Origin: Pseudoduganella violacea
GTDB taxonomy: Bacteria; Pseudomonadota; Gammaproteobacteria; Burkholderiales; Burkholderiaceae_D
Assembly (NCBI RefSeq): GCF_014191875.1
Contig: NZ_JACHXD010000016.1
Coordinates: 62,001-126,000 of the forward strand
Direction of reading: 5' to 3'
Length of the DNA stretch: 64,000 bases
In this document: positions 17,881-25,457 of the stretch, one piece after another
How positions within the stretch are numbered: the stretch's first letter is position 1
Layout of the letters: each line of letters opens with the position of its first letter
Notes under the pieces: model-generated
What the model was told of the DNA's origin: nothing
Seen by the model: the letters and a program-made list of their open reading frames with translations, nothing else
Databases searched by the model: none
Translations under genes and position numbers: made by a program

Positions 17881-17897
17881 TATAAGCTGTGCTTATA
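17881..17897. promoter_or_regulatory. Perfect palindrome, probable LysR operator
   Basis: TATAAGC (17881-17887) and GCTTATA (17891-17897) form a perfect 7-3-7 inverted repeat that fits the T-N11-A pattern of LysR-type operators. It lies between the aminotransferase and lysR genes, and its last base is the A of the lysR ATG. Bound protein would therefore block lysR expression as well as act on the divergent gene. Confidence 0.6.
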
Positions 17898-18829
17898 TGC
17901 TGCTAAGGGAAATCGAGGTCTTCAGGGCCGTCATCACATCGGGATCGGCCAGCAAGGCGGCGCGCCTGCTGGGCGTGAGCCAGCCTGCCATCAGCCAGTC
18001 GCTGCGGCGGCTGGAAGAGCACGCGGGCATGGCCCTGTTCCAGCGCGTGCGCGGCAAGCTGCATCCGACCCAGGAAGCGGAAGCGCTGCTGGCGGAAGTC
18101 AACCGCTGCTTCGTCGGGCTGGATGCCATCGAACACCGCCTGCGCAGCCTGCGCCAGTTCGGCGCGGGGCGGCTGCGCATCGCCAGCCTGCCGGGCCTGG
18201 GCGTGGGTTTTCTGCCGCGCGTGCTGGGCGGGCTCGATCTGGAAAAGCGCAAGGTGACGGTATCGCTGCAGATCATGGCCTCGCGCGAGGTGAGGGCGCG
18301 CCTGCTCGCGGGCGAAGCCGATATCGGGCTGATGGCCGATGAAGTCTCCCTGCTCGGCCTGGAGCACTCCGAGTTCGCGCGCTATAACGGCGTGGTGGCG
18401 CTGCCGCCCGGCCATCCGCTGGCGCGGCGCAAGCTGATTACGCCGCAGGACCTGGCGCGCTATCCCTTCCTCTCCTTGAATCCCGAAGACGGCGCCAGCG
18501 CCCAACTCGACGGCATCTTCCAGGCCCACGGCGTGACGCCATCGACGGTGGTGGAAACGCCGTTTTCGCTGAGCCTGTGCGAACTGGTACGGCATGGTGT
18601 CGGCGTGGCCGTGGTCAATCCCGTCACGGCTCTCGACTATCTCGATCACGGCGTGGTGCTGCGCCGCTTCTCGGAACAGTTGGAATATGGCTGCATCCTC
18701 GCCATGCCGGCCGGGAAACCGCTGGGCAGCTTCGCCCAGGAGCTGCTGGGCATCATGCGCGCCCGCCTGCACGCCGATTTGCAGGGGCTGGAAGCGGTAC
18801 TGGATGGGCGCCTGGCCCTAGATGCATAA
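17897..18829 (+). CDS. LysR-family transcriptional regulator
   Basis: From the ATG at 17897 (MLLREIEVFRAVI) the protein has 310 residues, the usual LysR length. The upstream in-frame extension to 17816 would read through the palindrome and resembles no LysR N-terminus. The winged HTH is at about 1-60, with SASKAARLLGVSQPAISQSLRRLE. The effector domain spans about 90-300, with LRIASLPGLGVGFLPRVL, GEADIGLMADEV and HGVGVAVVNPVTALDYL. It is divergent from the class V aminotransferase, its likely target, and the shared palindrome suggests autoregulation. Confidence 0.9.
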   Translation: MLLREIEVFRAVITSGSASKAARLLGVSQPAISQSLRRLEEHAGMALFQRVRGKLHPTQEAEALLAEVNRCFVGLDAIEHRLRSLRQFGAGRLRIASLPGLGVGFLPRVLGGLDLEKRKVTVSLQIMASREVRARLLAGEADIGLMADEVSLLGLEHSEFARYNGVVALPPGHPLARRKLITPQDLARYPFLSLNPEDGASAQLDGIFQAHGVTPSTVVETPFSLSLCELVRHGVGVAVVNPVTALDYLDHGVVLRRFSEQLEYGCILAMPAGKPLGSFAQELLGIMRARLHADLQGLEAVLDGRLALDA

Positions 18830-18889
18830 TTTGCCGGCAAGCGCGTGATAAACTTCCTGCAAGCTTGATTACTTAGCCAGGGATATCAA

Positions 18890-19300
18890 ATGTTTGAATT
18901 CTCAGAAAATACGAGCCTTGACGCGGAAGGTGAAATTCTTCGTTCAATCGAATACGCGAGGGTGATGGCGCTGGTTGAGCGAAATATCGAGCGCGCCGCG
19001 CCGCTGCATGCCCTGGATTTTCAGCTCATTACGCCGGTTGGAATCGCGCTATCCAAAGAACAATACCTGGGCGCGATTGCCGCCGGTGGCTTAGTCTATT
19101 CTTTCTGGGAGCCGCAGCATATTGACGTGCGGCTTTACAATCAAGCGGCCGCCATCCGCTACAAATCCAGCCTCGAACTCACCTTTGGGCCACACCATGT
19201 TCCCCGGGCCGAATATTGGCATACGGACCTTTACGAGAAGCGCAATGGCTTGTGGCAGGTGGTATGGTCGCAAGCGACCGAAATACGGCATCAAACTTAA
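18890..19300 (+). CDS. SnoaL/NTF2-like protein (DUF4440 type)
   Basis: The 136-residue protein begins MFEFSENTSLDAEGEILRSI and has no signal peptide. The pattern matches the DUF4440/SnoaL cone fold: EYARVMALVERNIERAAPLHALDFQL early, GALSKEQYL-type turns, AAIRYKSSLELTF in the middle and YWHTDLYEKRNGLWQVVWSQAT at the end. Such proteins are ligand-binding or isomerase-like, and some act as immunity proteins. GC is lower than in the LysR gene before it. It heads a run of four small same-strand genes. Function is not assigned. Confidence 0.7.
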   Translation: MFEFSENTSLDAEGEILRSIEYARVMALVERNIERAAPLHALDFQLITPVGIALSKEQYLGAIAAGGLVYSFWEPQHIDVRLYNQAAAIRYKSSLELTFGPHHVPRAEYWHTDLYEKRNGLWQVVWSQATEIRHQT

Positions 19301-19309
19301 TAGTGATTT

Positions 19310-19569
19310 ATGTTTAAAAAGTTATTTTCAGCCCTCTCCGAGACAGGCAAAAGTCAGCTTGCCCCTCAATTTATCGAACAATCCCGCGAAGGTCTGGCGC
19401 AGCAAACCGCGGCCCACTCCGCCACCTGGCATTTTGGCGAGGAAGAAAACTGGTCGGCAGACCTCGACACCGGAACCATTCTAAGGCAAATGGCGTCTAT
19501 CGCGGATCCAGCGATACTACGCTGATTTTCATGACTTTTGGCGAAGTAAAACTGGAAGCCGGCAGCTAG
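19310..19569 (+). pseudogene. Small protein gene with a probable frameshift
   Basis: The first frame starts at 19310 (MFKKLFSALSETGKSQLA) and reads to a stop at 19523-19525. After residues WSADLDTGTI it loses coherent sequence. The frame shifted by two bases then reads GVYRGSSDTTLIFMTFGEVK up to a TAG at 19567-19569, which looks like genuine protein. The natural product is therefore probably about 85 residues, with an indel near 19475-19500. The TWHFGEEENWSADLDTG part recalls DUF6882-like proteins, but I cannot confirm this. It could also be a short intact gene of 71 residues. Confidence 0.45.
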
Positions 19570-19578
19570 AAGAAGCTT

Positions 19579-19941
19579 ATGGATTCGATGTTCACATGTC
19601 CTTGCTGCGGATACGAGGTATTCCCCAATCATCCCGGCTCATATGATATTTGCCCGATTTGCTTTTGGGAGGACGACCTGTTTCAGTTGTACTACCCGCA
19701 TCAGGCGGATGGCGCCAATCCGGCCAGCCTGATAGAAGCCCAGGTCAACTTTGTGCAATTTGGCGCTTGCGACCGGGCGATGGCAAAGAACACTCGTGCT
19801 GCGGGGCTTGACGACGCGTGCGATCGTCATTGGTTCCCGCTATGGGAACGCAGGGTGGATATCCCCGATGCGGAAAACGATAAAACGCATCCGCAGCATA
19901 TGGCTTCAAAATATGATTTGTACTACTGGCTGCGTACCTGA
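19579..19941 (+). CDS. CPCC-family cysteine-rich protein
   Basis: The 120-residue protein starts MDSMFTCPCCGYEVF. It has two zinc-knuckle-like Cys pairs, CPCCGYEVFPNHPGSYDICP and CFWEDD, then EAQVNFVQFGAC and WFPLWERR. This is the PF14206 (CPCC) family. Members are common as stand-alone genes in polymorphic-toxin immunity loci, although the function is not proven. It lies 10 bp behind the frameshifted gene and 16 bp ahead of the next gene, so it is probably co-transcribed. Confidence 0.8.
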   Translation: MDSMFTCPCCGYEVFPNHPGSYDICPICFWEDDLFQLYYPHQADGANPASLIEAQVNFVQFGACDRAMAKNTRAAGLDDACDRHWFPLWERRVDIPDAENDKTHPQHMASKYDLYYWLRT

Positions 19942-19956
19942 TGACCTCGCAATCGA

Positions 19957-20628
19957 ATGATTAAAAAATTTCTCTCCATATTTCGTAATTTGTCAGCAAC
20001 AAAGCCGCAATCTGATGGATCTTCGTCAGCACACTGGCTCACCAAAGACGACCCGAAAAATCCGTTTGTGCTTGAGGGATTCGATTGTTATGGCTTTGTC
20101 AGTTCAATGATATCGACGACAAAAGACCCAGATCTGGCAAGGTCTTTCGTTGCGCTTAGATCGGAGGATGGTCAAACGCTATGCAATACCCTTCCGGAGG
20201 ACAGCGCCGAAATTCCGTGCTCGCTCGCATATGCTCATGCCGGAGAAATACGCGACGGAGCAATATTCAAGTCTAGCGCGATGGAAGAAAAGTGGGACAT
20301 CTATCTCTACGATAACCGAGTTTACTTCTGCCGGAGCTGGGCTGGTACTTTGGCCTTTGTAGCAGAGCTAACTCCAGCGGAGAATATGTTTCACATCTCC
20401 CGCGTTTGGGCTTCGCGCTCGGTCGAGCCGACGCTTGCCATCCGCCAGGTTGATTACCTAGTCAGGAGTCATCTTTATAAACGTCACATCCCCCATCCTC
20501 TGCCCGCAGATATGCCACGTGATCCCAACGTCGTTGCGCTGTATTCCTTTAGCCAGTACGGAAGATTATGTTGTTTCGGGTCGTTTGAAGATACATTGAG
20601 CCAAACAGTATTGAAAAGCGAAGTGTAA
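19957..20628 (+). CDS. Uncharacterised 223-residue protein in immunity-like cluster
   Basis: The start is MIKKFLSIFRNLSATK. A Lys-rich N-terminal helix precedes a mainly beta protein with segments FVLEGFDCYGFVSSM, KWDIYLYDNRVYFCRSWAGTL and VDYLVRSHLYKRHIPHPLP. There is no signal peptide or catalytic motif that I recognise. GC is clearly lower than in the flanking core genes and it closes the patch of small genes starting at 18890. By context it may be an immunity or decoy protein, but no toxin gene is present within the window. Confidence 0.6.
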   Translation: MIKKFLSIFRNLSATKPQSDGSSSAHWLTKDDPKNPFVLEGFDCYGFVSSMISTTKDPDLARSFVALRSEDGQTLCNTLPEDSAEIPCSLAYAHAGEIRDGAIFKSSAMEEKWDIYLYDNRVYFCRSWAGTLAFVAELTPAENMFHISRVWASRSVEPTLAIRQVDYLVRSHLYKRHIPHPLPADMPRDPNVVALYSFSQYGRLCCFGSFEDTLSQTVLKSEV

Positions 20629-20674
20629 GTTTATGCAGCCTGAACTCATCAAATGGTCTCTATACCGCAGACGG

Positions 20675-21481
20675 TCAGCGGCGACGTTTTATGCCAGCAG
20701 TGAGCACCAGTCCAGCCAATAGCATGATGTAGGTCGACGGCTCTGGTACAGGCGTGGCCATATAGCCCATGGAATTCGAGAAGGCGCTGACGTTCAATCC
20801 GCTGCCTTGGCCGGCATTCGTCAAATTGTCATAGCGGACCAGCAGCGTATCAGTAGTGTGCTCAGTTTGAACACCGCCGTTGGTCTGATTATAAAAAGAG
20901 CTCAGCATCTTAATTTCAGACAGGGTTGTGTTGTACACGCCATCCACGTAGGTGACGACGCCCAACCAGGAGCTGGCAAATGCCCAGTCGCCAACTTGGG
21001 AGGTCCGGCCGTCCAAGGCGGTATTTGCCGTGAAGACGACAGCCGTCTTGGGCGACAGGATGAAATTGGTAAGGCCGCTGCTGGCATTTGCGGAGGTTTG
21101 CAGATAGGTATAAGTGCCGTCGCCGCGAATTCGAGCGGTGGCGCTCAAGCTTAGTGAATCCAATGTGCCGCTACTGCTGACGTAACCTTGCATGCTGCCG
21201 GTGCCATGCGTCTGGCTCATGCTGATCGGCGCAAGATCGCGTGGGCCAAAGGTTTGAAAAGCCACTTGATTGCCTTCAAAACCCGCTTGCAGCGAGGTTG
21301 GTGCGGTGGCCATGCCGTAATCTACAAAAATCAGTGATGGAGAAATGCCGTCATTTAAGTCGAGGTCAAGCAACTGATAGGAGACGCCACTCACGGTCGT
21401 TTTGGAAGTGGCTTCGGCAGATGCGGCGCCGCAAATAGACATGCTCGCAACGAGGGCGGCGGCAAGATAAGTTCTATTCAT
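20675..21481 (-). CDS. PEP-CTERM sorting-domain protein, secreted
   Basis: From the ATG at 21481 (MNRTYLAAALVASMS) the product has 268 residues. It has a signal peptide cleaved near AASAEA, a Ser/Thr/Gly-rich low-complexity body and a C-terminal sorting tag: VPEPSTYIMLLAGL, a hydrophobic stretch and the basic end IKRRR. Exosortase EpsH/XrtA-type systems process such proteins in exopolysaccharide-producing beta-proteobacteria. Exosortase itself is not in this window. The body resembles no named domain. Confidence 0.85.
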   Translation of the reverse strand: MNRTYLAAALVASMSICGAASAEATSKTTVSGVSYQLLDLDLNDGISPSLIFVDYGMATAPTSLQAGFEGNQVAFQTFGPRDLAPISMSQTHGTGSMQGYVSSSGTLDSLSLSATARIRGDGTYTYLQTSANASSGLTNFILSPKTAVVFTANTALDGRTSQVGDWAFASSWLGVVTYVDGVYNTTLSEIKMLSSFYNQTNGGVQTEHTTDTLLVRYDNLTNAGQGSGLNVSAFSNSMGYMATPVPEPSTYIMLLAGLVLTAGIKRRR

Positions 21482-21582
21482 AGTGTTCTCGCATTGATTT
21501 TGTGCAAATAACACTATCACGAAATTATCAATAAGAATAGATTTTATGGAAACTTAGTTTCATCGAGACTGGTTGGGCCAAT

Positions 21583-22299
21583 TTACCCATCGCCATTGCT
21601 GGCGACCTGGCTACGCACATAGTCGATATGGCCTTGCATAGCAGTGCGCGCCTCTTCTGGACGGTGGCCGCGTATCGCGTCGCACACCACGCGGTGCTGC
21701 TCCAGCAGTTGCGCCGACACTTTCTCATCCTGTCGCCGCATGCCGGTGCCGTTCAGCGTGATGTGCTCGCGCAGCATGCCGATGATGCTCGCGTGCAGAT
21801 GCAGGAACATGGAGTTGTGCGAGGCGAGGGCAATGGCTTCGTGCAGCTTGGCGTCGGCCGCCGCTTCGGCTGCCATATCCTCGTCGCGGCGCGCCTGTTC
21901 CAGCTGGTCCATCAGGGCGCCGATTCTTTCCACGTCATCGTCATCGGCGCGCATGGCGGCGAAGTAGGCGGTGGCGCCTTCCAGCACCCGGCGAAATTCC
22001 AGGATGTCGTCGCGCAGGGCAGGGTGGTCGGCCACCAGCTGGCCCCAGGGCGAGGCAATGCCGGTGCGCAGCTGGTCGGTGACGTAGACGCCGGCGCCGG
22101 GACGGCTGCGTACCAGCCCGCGCGCGGCCAGGCGCTGCACCGCTTCGCGCACCGTGTTGCGCGAGACTGCGTATTGCTCGGCCAAGGCCCGTTCCGAAGG
22201 CAGGCGCGAGCCGGGCGGCAGGCTGCCTTCCAATAGCGCCTTTTCCAGCAGTCGCATCACTTCTTCCACCCGTCCCTGGACTTGCGCCATCGCCGTCAT
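21583..22299 (-). CDS. lldR: GntR/FadR-family repressor of lactate genes
   Basis: The start at 22299 (MTAMAQVQGRVEEV) has GGAGA 6 bases upstream and gives 238 residues. The N-terminal winged helix (about 5-70) contains LPPGSRLPSERALAEQYAVS and NTVREAVQRLAARGLV. The C-terminal FCD domain (about 90-220) has ILEFRRVLEGATAYFAA, DAKLHEAIALASHN and EQHRVVCDAIRGHRPEEA, with the Asp/His metal-ligand pattern. It is divergent from lutA, and the perfect palindrome TTGGTcctACCAA between them is the FadR-family operator. By family knowledge it should release the operon when lactate is present. Confidence 0.88.
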   Translation of the reverse strand: MTAMAQVQGRVEEVMRLLEKALLEGSLPPGSRLPSERALAEQYAVSRNTVREAVQRLAARGLVRSRPGAGVYVTDQLRTGIASPWGQLVADHPALRDDILEFRRVLEGATAYFAAMRADDDDVERIGALMDQLEQARRDEDMAAEAAADAKLHEAIALASHNSMFLHLHASIIGMLREHITLNGTGMRRQDEKVSAQLLEQHRVVCDAIRGHRPEEARTAMQGHIDYVRSQVASNGDG

Positions 22300-22329
22300 T
22301 TTTTCTCCTGTTGTTTTGAGTGTACACCG

Positions 22330-22344
22330 ATTGGTCCTACCAAT
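22330..22344. promoter_or_regulatory. LldR-type operator palindrome
   Basis: ATTGGTCCTACCAAT is a perfect 15-bp palindrome centred at 22337, 31 bp before the lldR start and 80 bp before the lutA start. It matches the TGGTNNNACCA core used by FadR-subfamily regulators and serves both divergent promoters. Confidence 0.75.
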
Positions 22345-22424
22345 TTGTGCCGCAGGACTGGCGGTGGAATTATGCGTCGAGCTCAAAGAATACGCAAAGC
22401 GGCTCGATGCAAAAGGAGACAGGC

Positions 22425-23246
22425 ATGAAAGAGCGACATTATCCCCAAGCCCCCAAGCATGTGTACCTGTTCGGTACATGCCTGGTCGATCTGTTCGTCC
22501 CGCAGGCCGGCCTGGACGCGGTGCGGCTGCTGGAACGCGAGGGCGTCACCGTCCACTATCCGCAGGGCCAAAGCTGCTGCGGCCAGCCGGCCTACAGCAG
22601 CGGCAATCCCGAGCAGGCAAAGCAGGTGGCGCGCGCGCAGTTGGCACTGTTCCAGGAGAACTGGCCGGTGGTCGTGCCGTCCGGTTCCTGCGCAGGCATG
22701 ATGCGCCACCACTGGCCGCAGCTGTTTGCCGACGATGCGGAAATGGCGGCGCTGGCGCGTTCCGTGAGCGAACGGATTTACGAGCTGACCGAGTTCCTGC
22801 TCAAGGTGCTGCGGGTCGACTATTCGGACCTGATCGCGGCGGATGCGCAGACGGAGAAAGTCGTGCTGCATACCTCTTGCGGCGCGCGCCGCGAAATGGG
22901 CACGCGCCAGCATGGCGTGGAGCTGGTGGACAGCCTACCCGGCGTCACGCGCGTCGAACATGAACGCGAATCGGAGTGCTGTGGCTTTGGCGGCACTTTC
23001 TCGCTGAGGCATCCTGATATCTCGGGCGCCATGGTCAAGGACAAGGTGGCCTCGGCCTGCGCCACCGGTTGCGGCAAGCTGGTGTCGGCCGATTGCGGCT
23101 GCCTGTTGAATATCGGCCACGCGGCCGCTTATCAGGGCAAGCGGCTTGAGGTCGAGCATATGGCCAGCTTCCTGTGGCGGCGTGTTGAACAGGCTGGCAT
23201 CGGCGCTGCGGGCGACATGACGCAGAAAATCGAGGTGGCGGCATGA
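22425..23246 (+). CDS. lutA: L-lactate oxidation complex subunit LutA/LldE (CCG-domain Fe-S protein)
   Basis: The ATG at 22425 (MKERHYPQAPKH) follows AAAGGAGACAGG. The 273-residue protein has two cysteine-rich CCG motifs, CCGQPAYSSG (51-60) and CCGFGGTFS (185-193), plus HTSCGARREMG and SADCGCLLNI, all typical of LutA/YkgE. With LutB and LutC it forms the soluble NAD-independent L-lactate dehydrogenase that yields pyruvate. It is first in the operon behind the LldR operator. Its stop overlaps the start of lutC by 4 bp. Confidence 0.93.
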   Translation: MKERHYPQAPKHVYLFGTCLVDLFVPQAGLDAVRLLEREGVTVHYPQGQSCCGQPAYSSGNPEQAKQVARAQLALFQENWPVVVPSGSCAGMMRHHWPQLFADDAEMAALARSVSERIYELTEFLLKVLRVDYSDLIAADAQTEKVVLHTSCGARREMGTRQHGVELVDSLPGVTRVEHERESECCGFGGTFSLRHPDISGAMVKDKVASACATGCGKLVSADCGCLLNIGHAAAYQGKRLEVEHMASFLWRRVEQAGIGAAGDMTQKIEVAA

Positions 23247-23956
23247 GCGGCCCGGGACCACGCGAGCGCATGCTGGGCCGCCTGCGCGCCGCTTCCCTTA
23301 GCGCTCCGGTCGATGCGCGCGGCGCCTTGGCTTTGCTGGATCACCGCATCGACGTCCATTTTGCGCGCCGCCGCCCGCATTCGGCAGCGGCGGCGGACCC
23401 GGTGGCGGTCATGCAGGCTGCGCTCACGGCTTCCCATGCAACGGTATGGCGCGCTGGGAGCGAGGAGTGGCCGGCGCAATTGGCGCAAAAGCTCAGCGAA
23501 GCCAATATCCGCCATCTGCTGCTGGATAGCGCGAGAACGGAGGCGGCTGCGCTCAAGGCTGCGCTGCCTGCGCAGCTGAAAGCCATGGAGTTCGGGCGTC
23601 CGCTGGAAGAGTGGAAGTCCGAACTGTTCACCGGCGTGGATGCCGGCTTCACCGTAGCCCGCTCCGGCATTGCGGCCACCGGCACGCTGATCCTGGCGCC
23701 GGATGCGGGCACGCCGCGCACCGTGTCGCTGGTGCCGCCGCTGCATATCGCGCTGGTCTACGCCTCCACACTGCACGCCGACCTGCACGCGGCGGTGCAT
23801 GCCGAACGCTGGGCTGAGGGCATGCCATCCAATCTGGTGCTGGTGTCCGGGCCATCCAAGACTTCGGACATTCAGCAAACCCTGGCCTATGGAGCGCATG
23901 GTCCGCGCTGGCTGTGGGTGATCATCGTCGACGACCTGGTCGGAGGCATGCGATGA
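23243..23956 (+). CDS. lutC: L-lactate oxidation subunit LutC/LldG (LUD domain)
   Basis: The 237-residue protein has the LUD (DUF162) fold. Family segments are LFTGVDAGFTVARSGIAATG (about 133-152), TLILAPDAGTPRTVSLVPP and VLVSGPSKTSDIQQTLAYGA, ending with HGPRWLWVIIVDD. It is a LutABC partner with no cysteine cluster. Gene order here is A-C-B rather than the A-B-C order of Bacillus lutABC and E. coli ykgEFG. It overlaps lutA and lutB by 4 bp each (ATGA), so the three proteins are translationally coupled. Confidence 0.9.
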   Translation: MSGPGPRERMLGRLRAASLSAPVDARGALALLDHRIDVHFARRRPHSAAAADPVAVMQAALTASHATVWRAGSEEWPAQLAQKLSEANIRHLLLDSARTEAAALKAALPAQLKAMEFGRPLEEWKSELFTGVDAGFTVARSGIAATGTLILAPDAGTPRTVSLVPPLHIALVYASTLHADLHAAVHAERWAEGMPSNLVLVSGPSKTSDIQQTLAYGAHGPRWLWVIIVDDLVGGMR

Positions 23957-25398
23957 GCGCGCAGACCTTGCATTTCGTGCCCTCGGCCGACTTCCACGCC
24001 CGCGCCCGTGCCGCGCTGGACGATCCCAAGCTGCGCCAAAGCTTTCGCGGCGCGATGGATTTTTTGCAGGGCAAACGCAGCGCGCAATTCCCGGATGCGA
24101 ATGAGCTGGAGCAGTTGCGCGATCTGGGCGAGGCCGTGCGCAAGCATGCGCTGGCCAATCTGCCCGATTTGCTGGTGCAGCTGGAGAGGAAGCTGACCGA
24201 GGCGGGAGTCCAGGTGCACTGGGCGGAAAACGCCGACGAAGCGAACCGCATCATCTTCGGCATCGCGCAGCACAACCAGGCGCGCCGCGTCATCAAGGGC
24301 AAGTCGATGGCGAGCGAGGAAATCGAGCTGAATCATTACCTGGCCGAGCGTGGCGTCGCCTGCATGGAGTCGGATATGGGCGAGTACATCGTGCAGATGG
24401 CCGGCGAAAAGCCTTCGCACATCGTCATGCCAGCGATCCACAAGACGCGCGCCGATATCGGCGAGCTGTTTGAGCAAAACATCCCCGACACGCCCTACAC
24501 CGAGGACGTGGATACCTTGATCCAGACTGGCCGCCGCGCGCTGCGCCAGGCTTTCGTCGATGCCGATATCGGCCTGTCCGGCGTCAACTTCGCCGCCGCC
24601 GATACCGGCACGCTATGGCTGGTGGAGAACGAGGGCAATGGCCGCCTATCCACCACCGTGCCGGACATCCATATCGCCATCATGGGCATGGAAAAAGTGG
24701 TGGCGAAGCTGGAGCACATTGTGCCGCTGGCCAGTCTGCTGACGCGTTCCGCGACCGGTCAGGCCATCACCACTTATTTCAACTTGATTTCCGGCCCGCG
24801 CCGCCCCGGCGAAAAGGATGGCCCACGCCAGTTGCACCTGGTCCTGCTCGACAACGGCCGCAGCCAGGCCTATGCCGACGAGCAGTTGCGCGCCACGCTG
24901 CAATGCATCCGCTGCGGCGCCTGCATGAACCACTGCCCGGTGTACACCCGTGTCGGCGGCCATGCCTATGGCACGACGTATCCCGGCCCGATCGGCAAGA
25001 TCATTTCGCCCCATCTGCTTGGCCTGGAAGCGACGGCCGATCTGGCTACTGCCTCCAGCCTATGCGGTGCCTGCGCCGAAGTCTGCCCGGTACGCATCCC
25101 GATTCCGCAACTGCTGGTGCGCCTGCGCGGTGAAGCGAACCGCAATCCGGACGAGGAAGTAGCCCATCCGCTGCGCGGGCAGGGCGCCAAGTACTCGCGC
25201 GGCGAACGCCTGGTATGGCGCTTCTGGAGCGGCGCTTTTGCCAGCCCGGCGGCCTACCGCAGCTTCCGTTGGGCCGCGACGCGCCTGCGCGCGCTCGCGC
25301 CGAAACGGCAAATGGGCTGGACCGAGCATCGCGAACCCTTGCAGCCGGCCGCGCGCAGCCTGGCCGACCTGCTGAAAGCCCGAGGCCAGCCCGAATAG
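23953..25398 (+). CDS. lutB: L-lactate oxidation subunit LutB/LldF (LUD plus ferredoxin-type Fe-S)
   Basis: The start at 23953 (MSAQTLHFVPSADF) overlaps the lutC stop. The 481 residues comprise an N-terminal LUD domain (about 60-300: KGKSMASEEIELNHYL, GEYIVQMAGEKPSHIVMPA, SGVNFAAADTGTLWLVENEG) and a two-cluster ferredoxin part with C318, C321, C324, C328 (CIRCGACMNHCP) and C371, C374, C378 (CGACAEVCP). The C-terminal tail is basic and typical of LutB. It passes electrons from lactate to the respiratory chain. Confidence 0.93.
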   Translation: MSAQTLHFVPSADFHARARAALDDPKLRQSFRGAMDFLQGKRSAQFPDANELEQLRDLGEAVRKHALANLPDLLVQLERKLTEAGVQVHWAENADEANRIIFGIAQHNQARRVIKGKSMASEEIELNHYLAERGVACMESDMGEYIVQMAGEKPSHIVMPAIHKTRADIGELFEQNIPDTPYTEDVDTLIQTGRRALRQAFVDADIGLSGVNFAAADTGTLWLVENEGNGRLSTTVPDIHIAIMGMEKVVAKLEHIVPLASLLTRSATGQAITTYFNLISGPRRPGEKDGPRQLHLVLLDNGRSQAYADEQLRATLQCIRCGACMNHCPVYTRVGGHAYGTTYPGPIGKIISPHLLGLEATADLATASSLCGACAEVCPVRIPIPQLLVRLRGEANRNPDEEVAHPLRGQGAKYSRGERLVWRFWSGAFASPAAYRSFRWAATRLRALAPKRQMGWTEHREPLQPAARSLADLLKARGQPE

Positions 25399-25457
25399 AC
25401 ATTCATCACACAGCCTGACGCGTCAAATTTCACATAAAACTATAGAAGGAGACTGAC

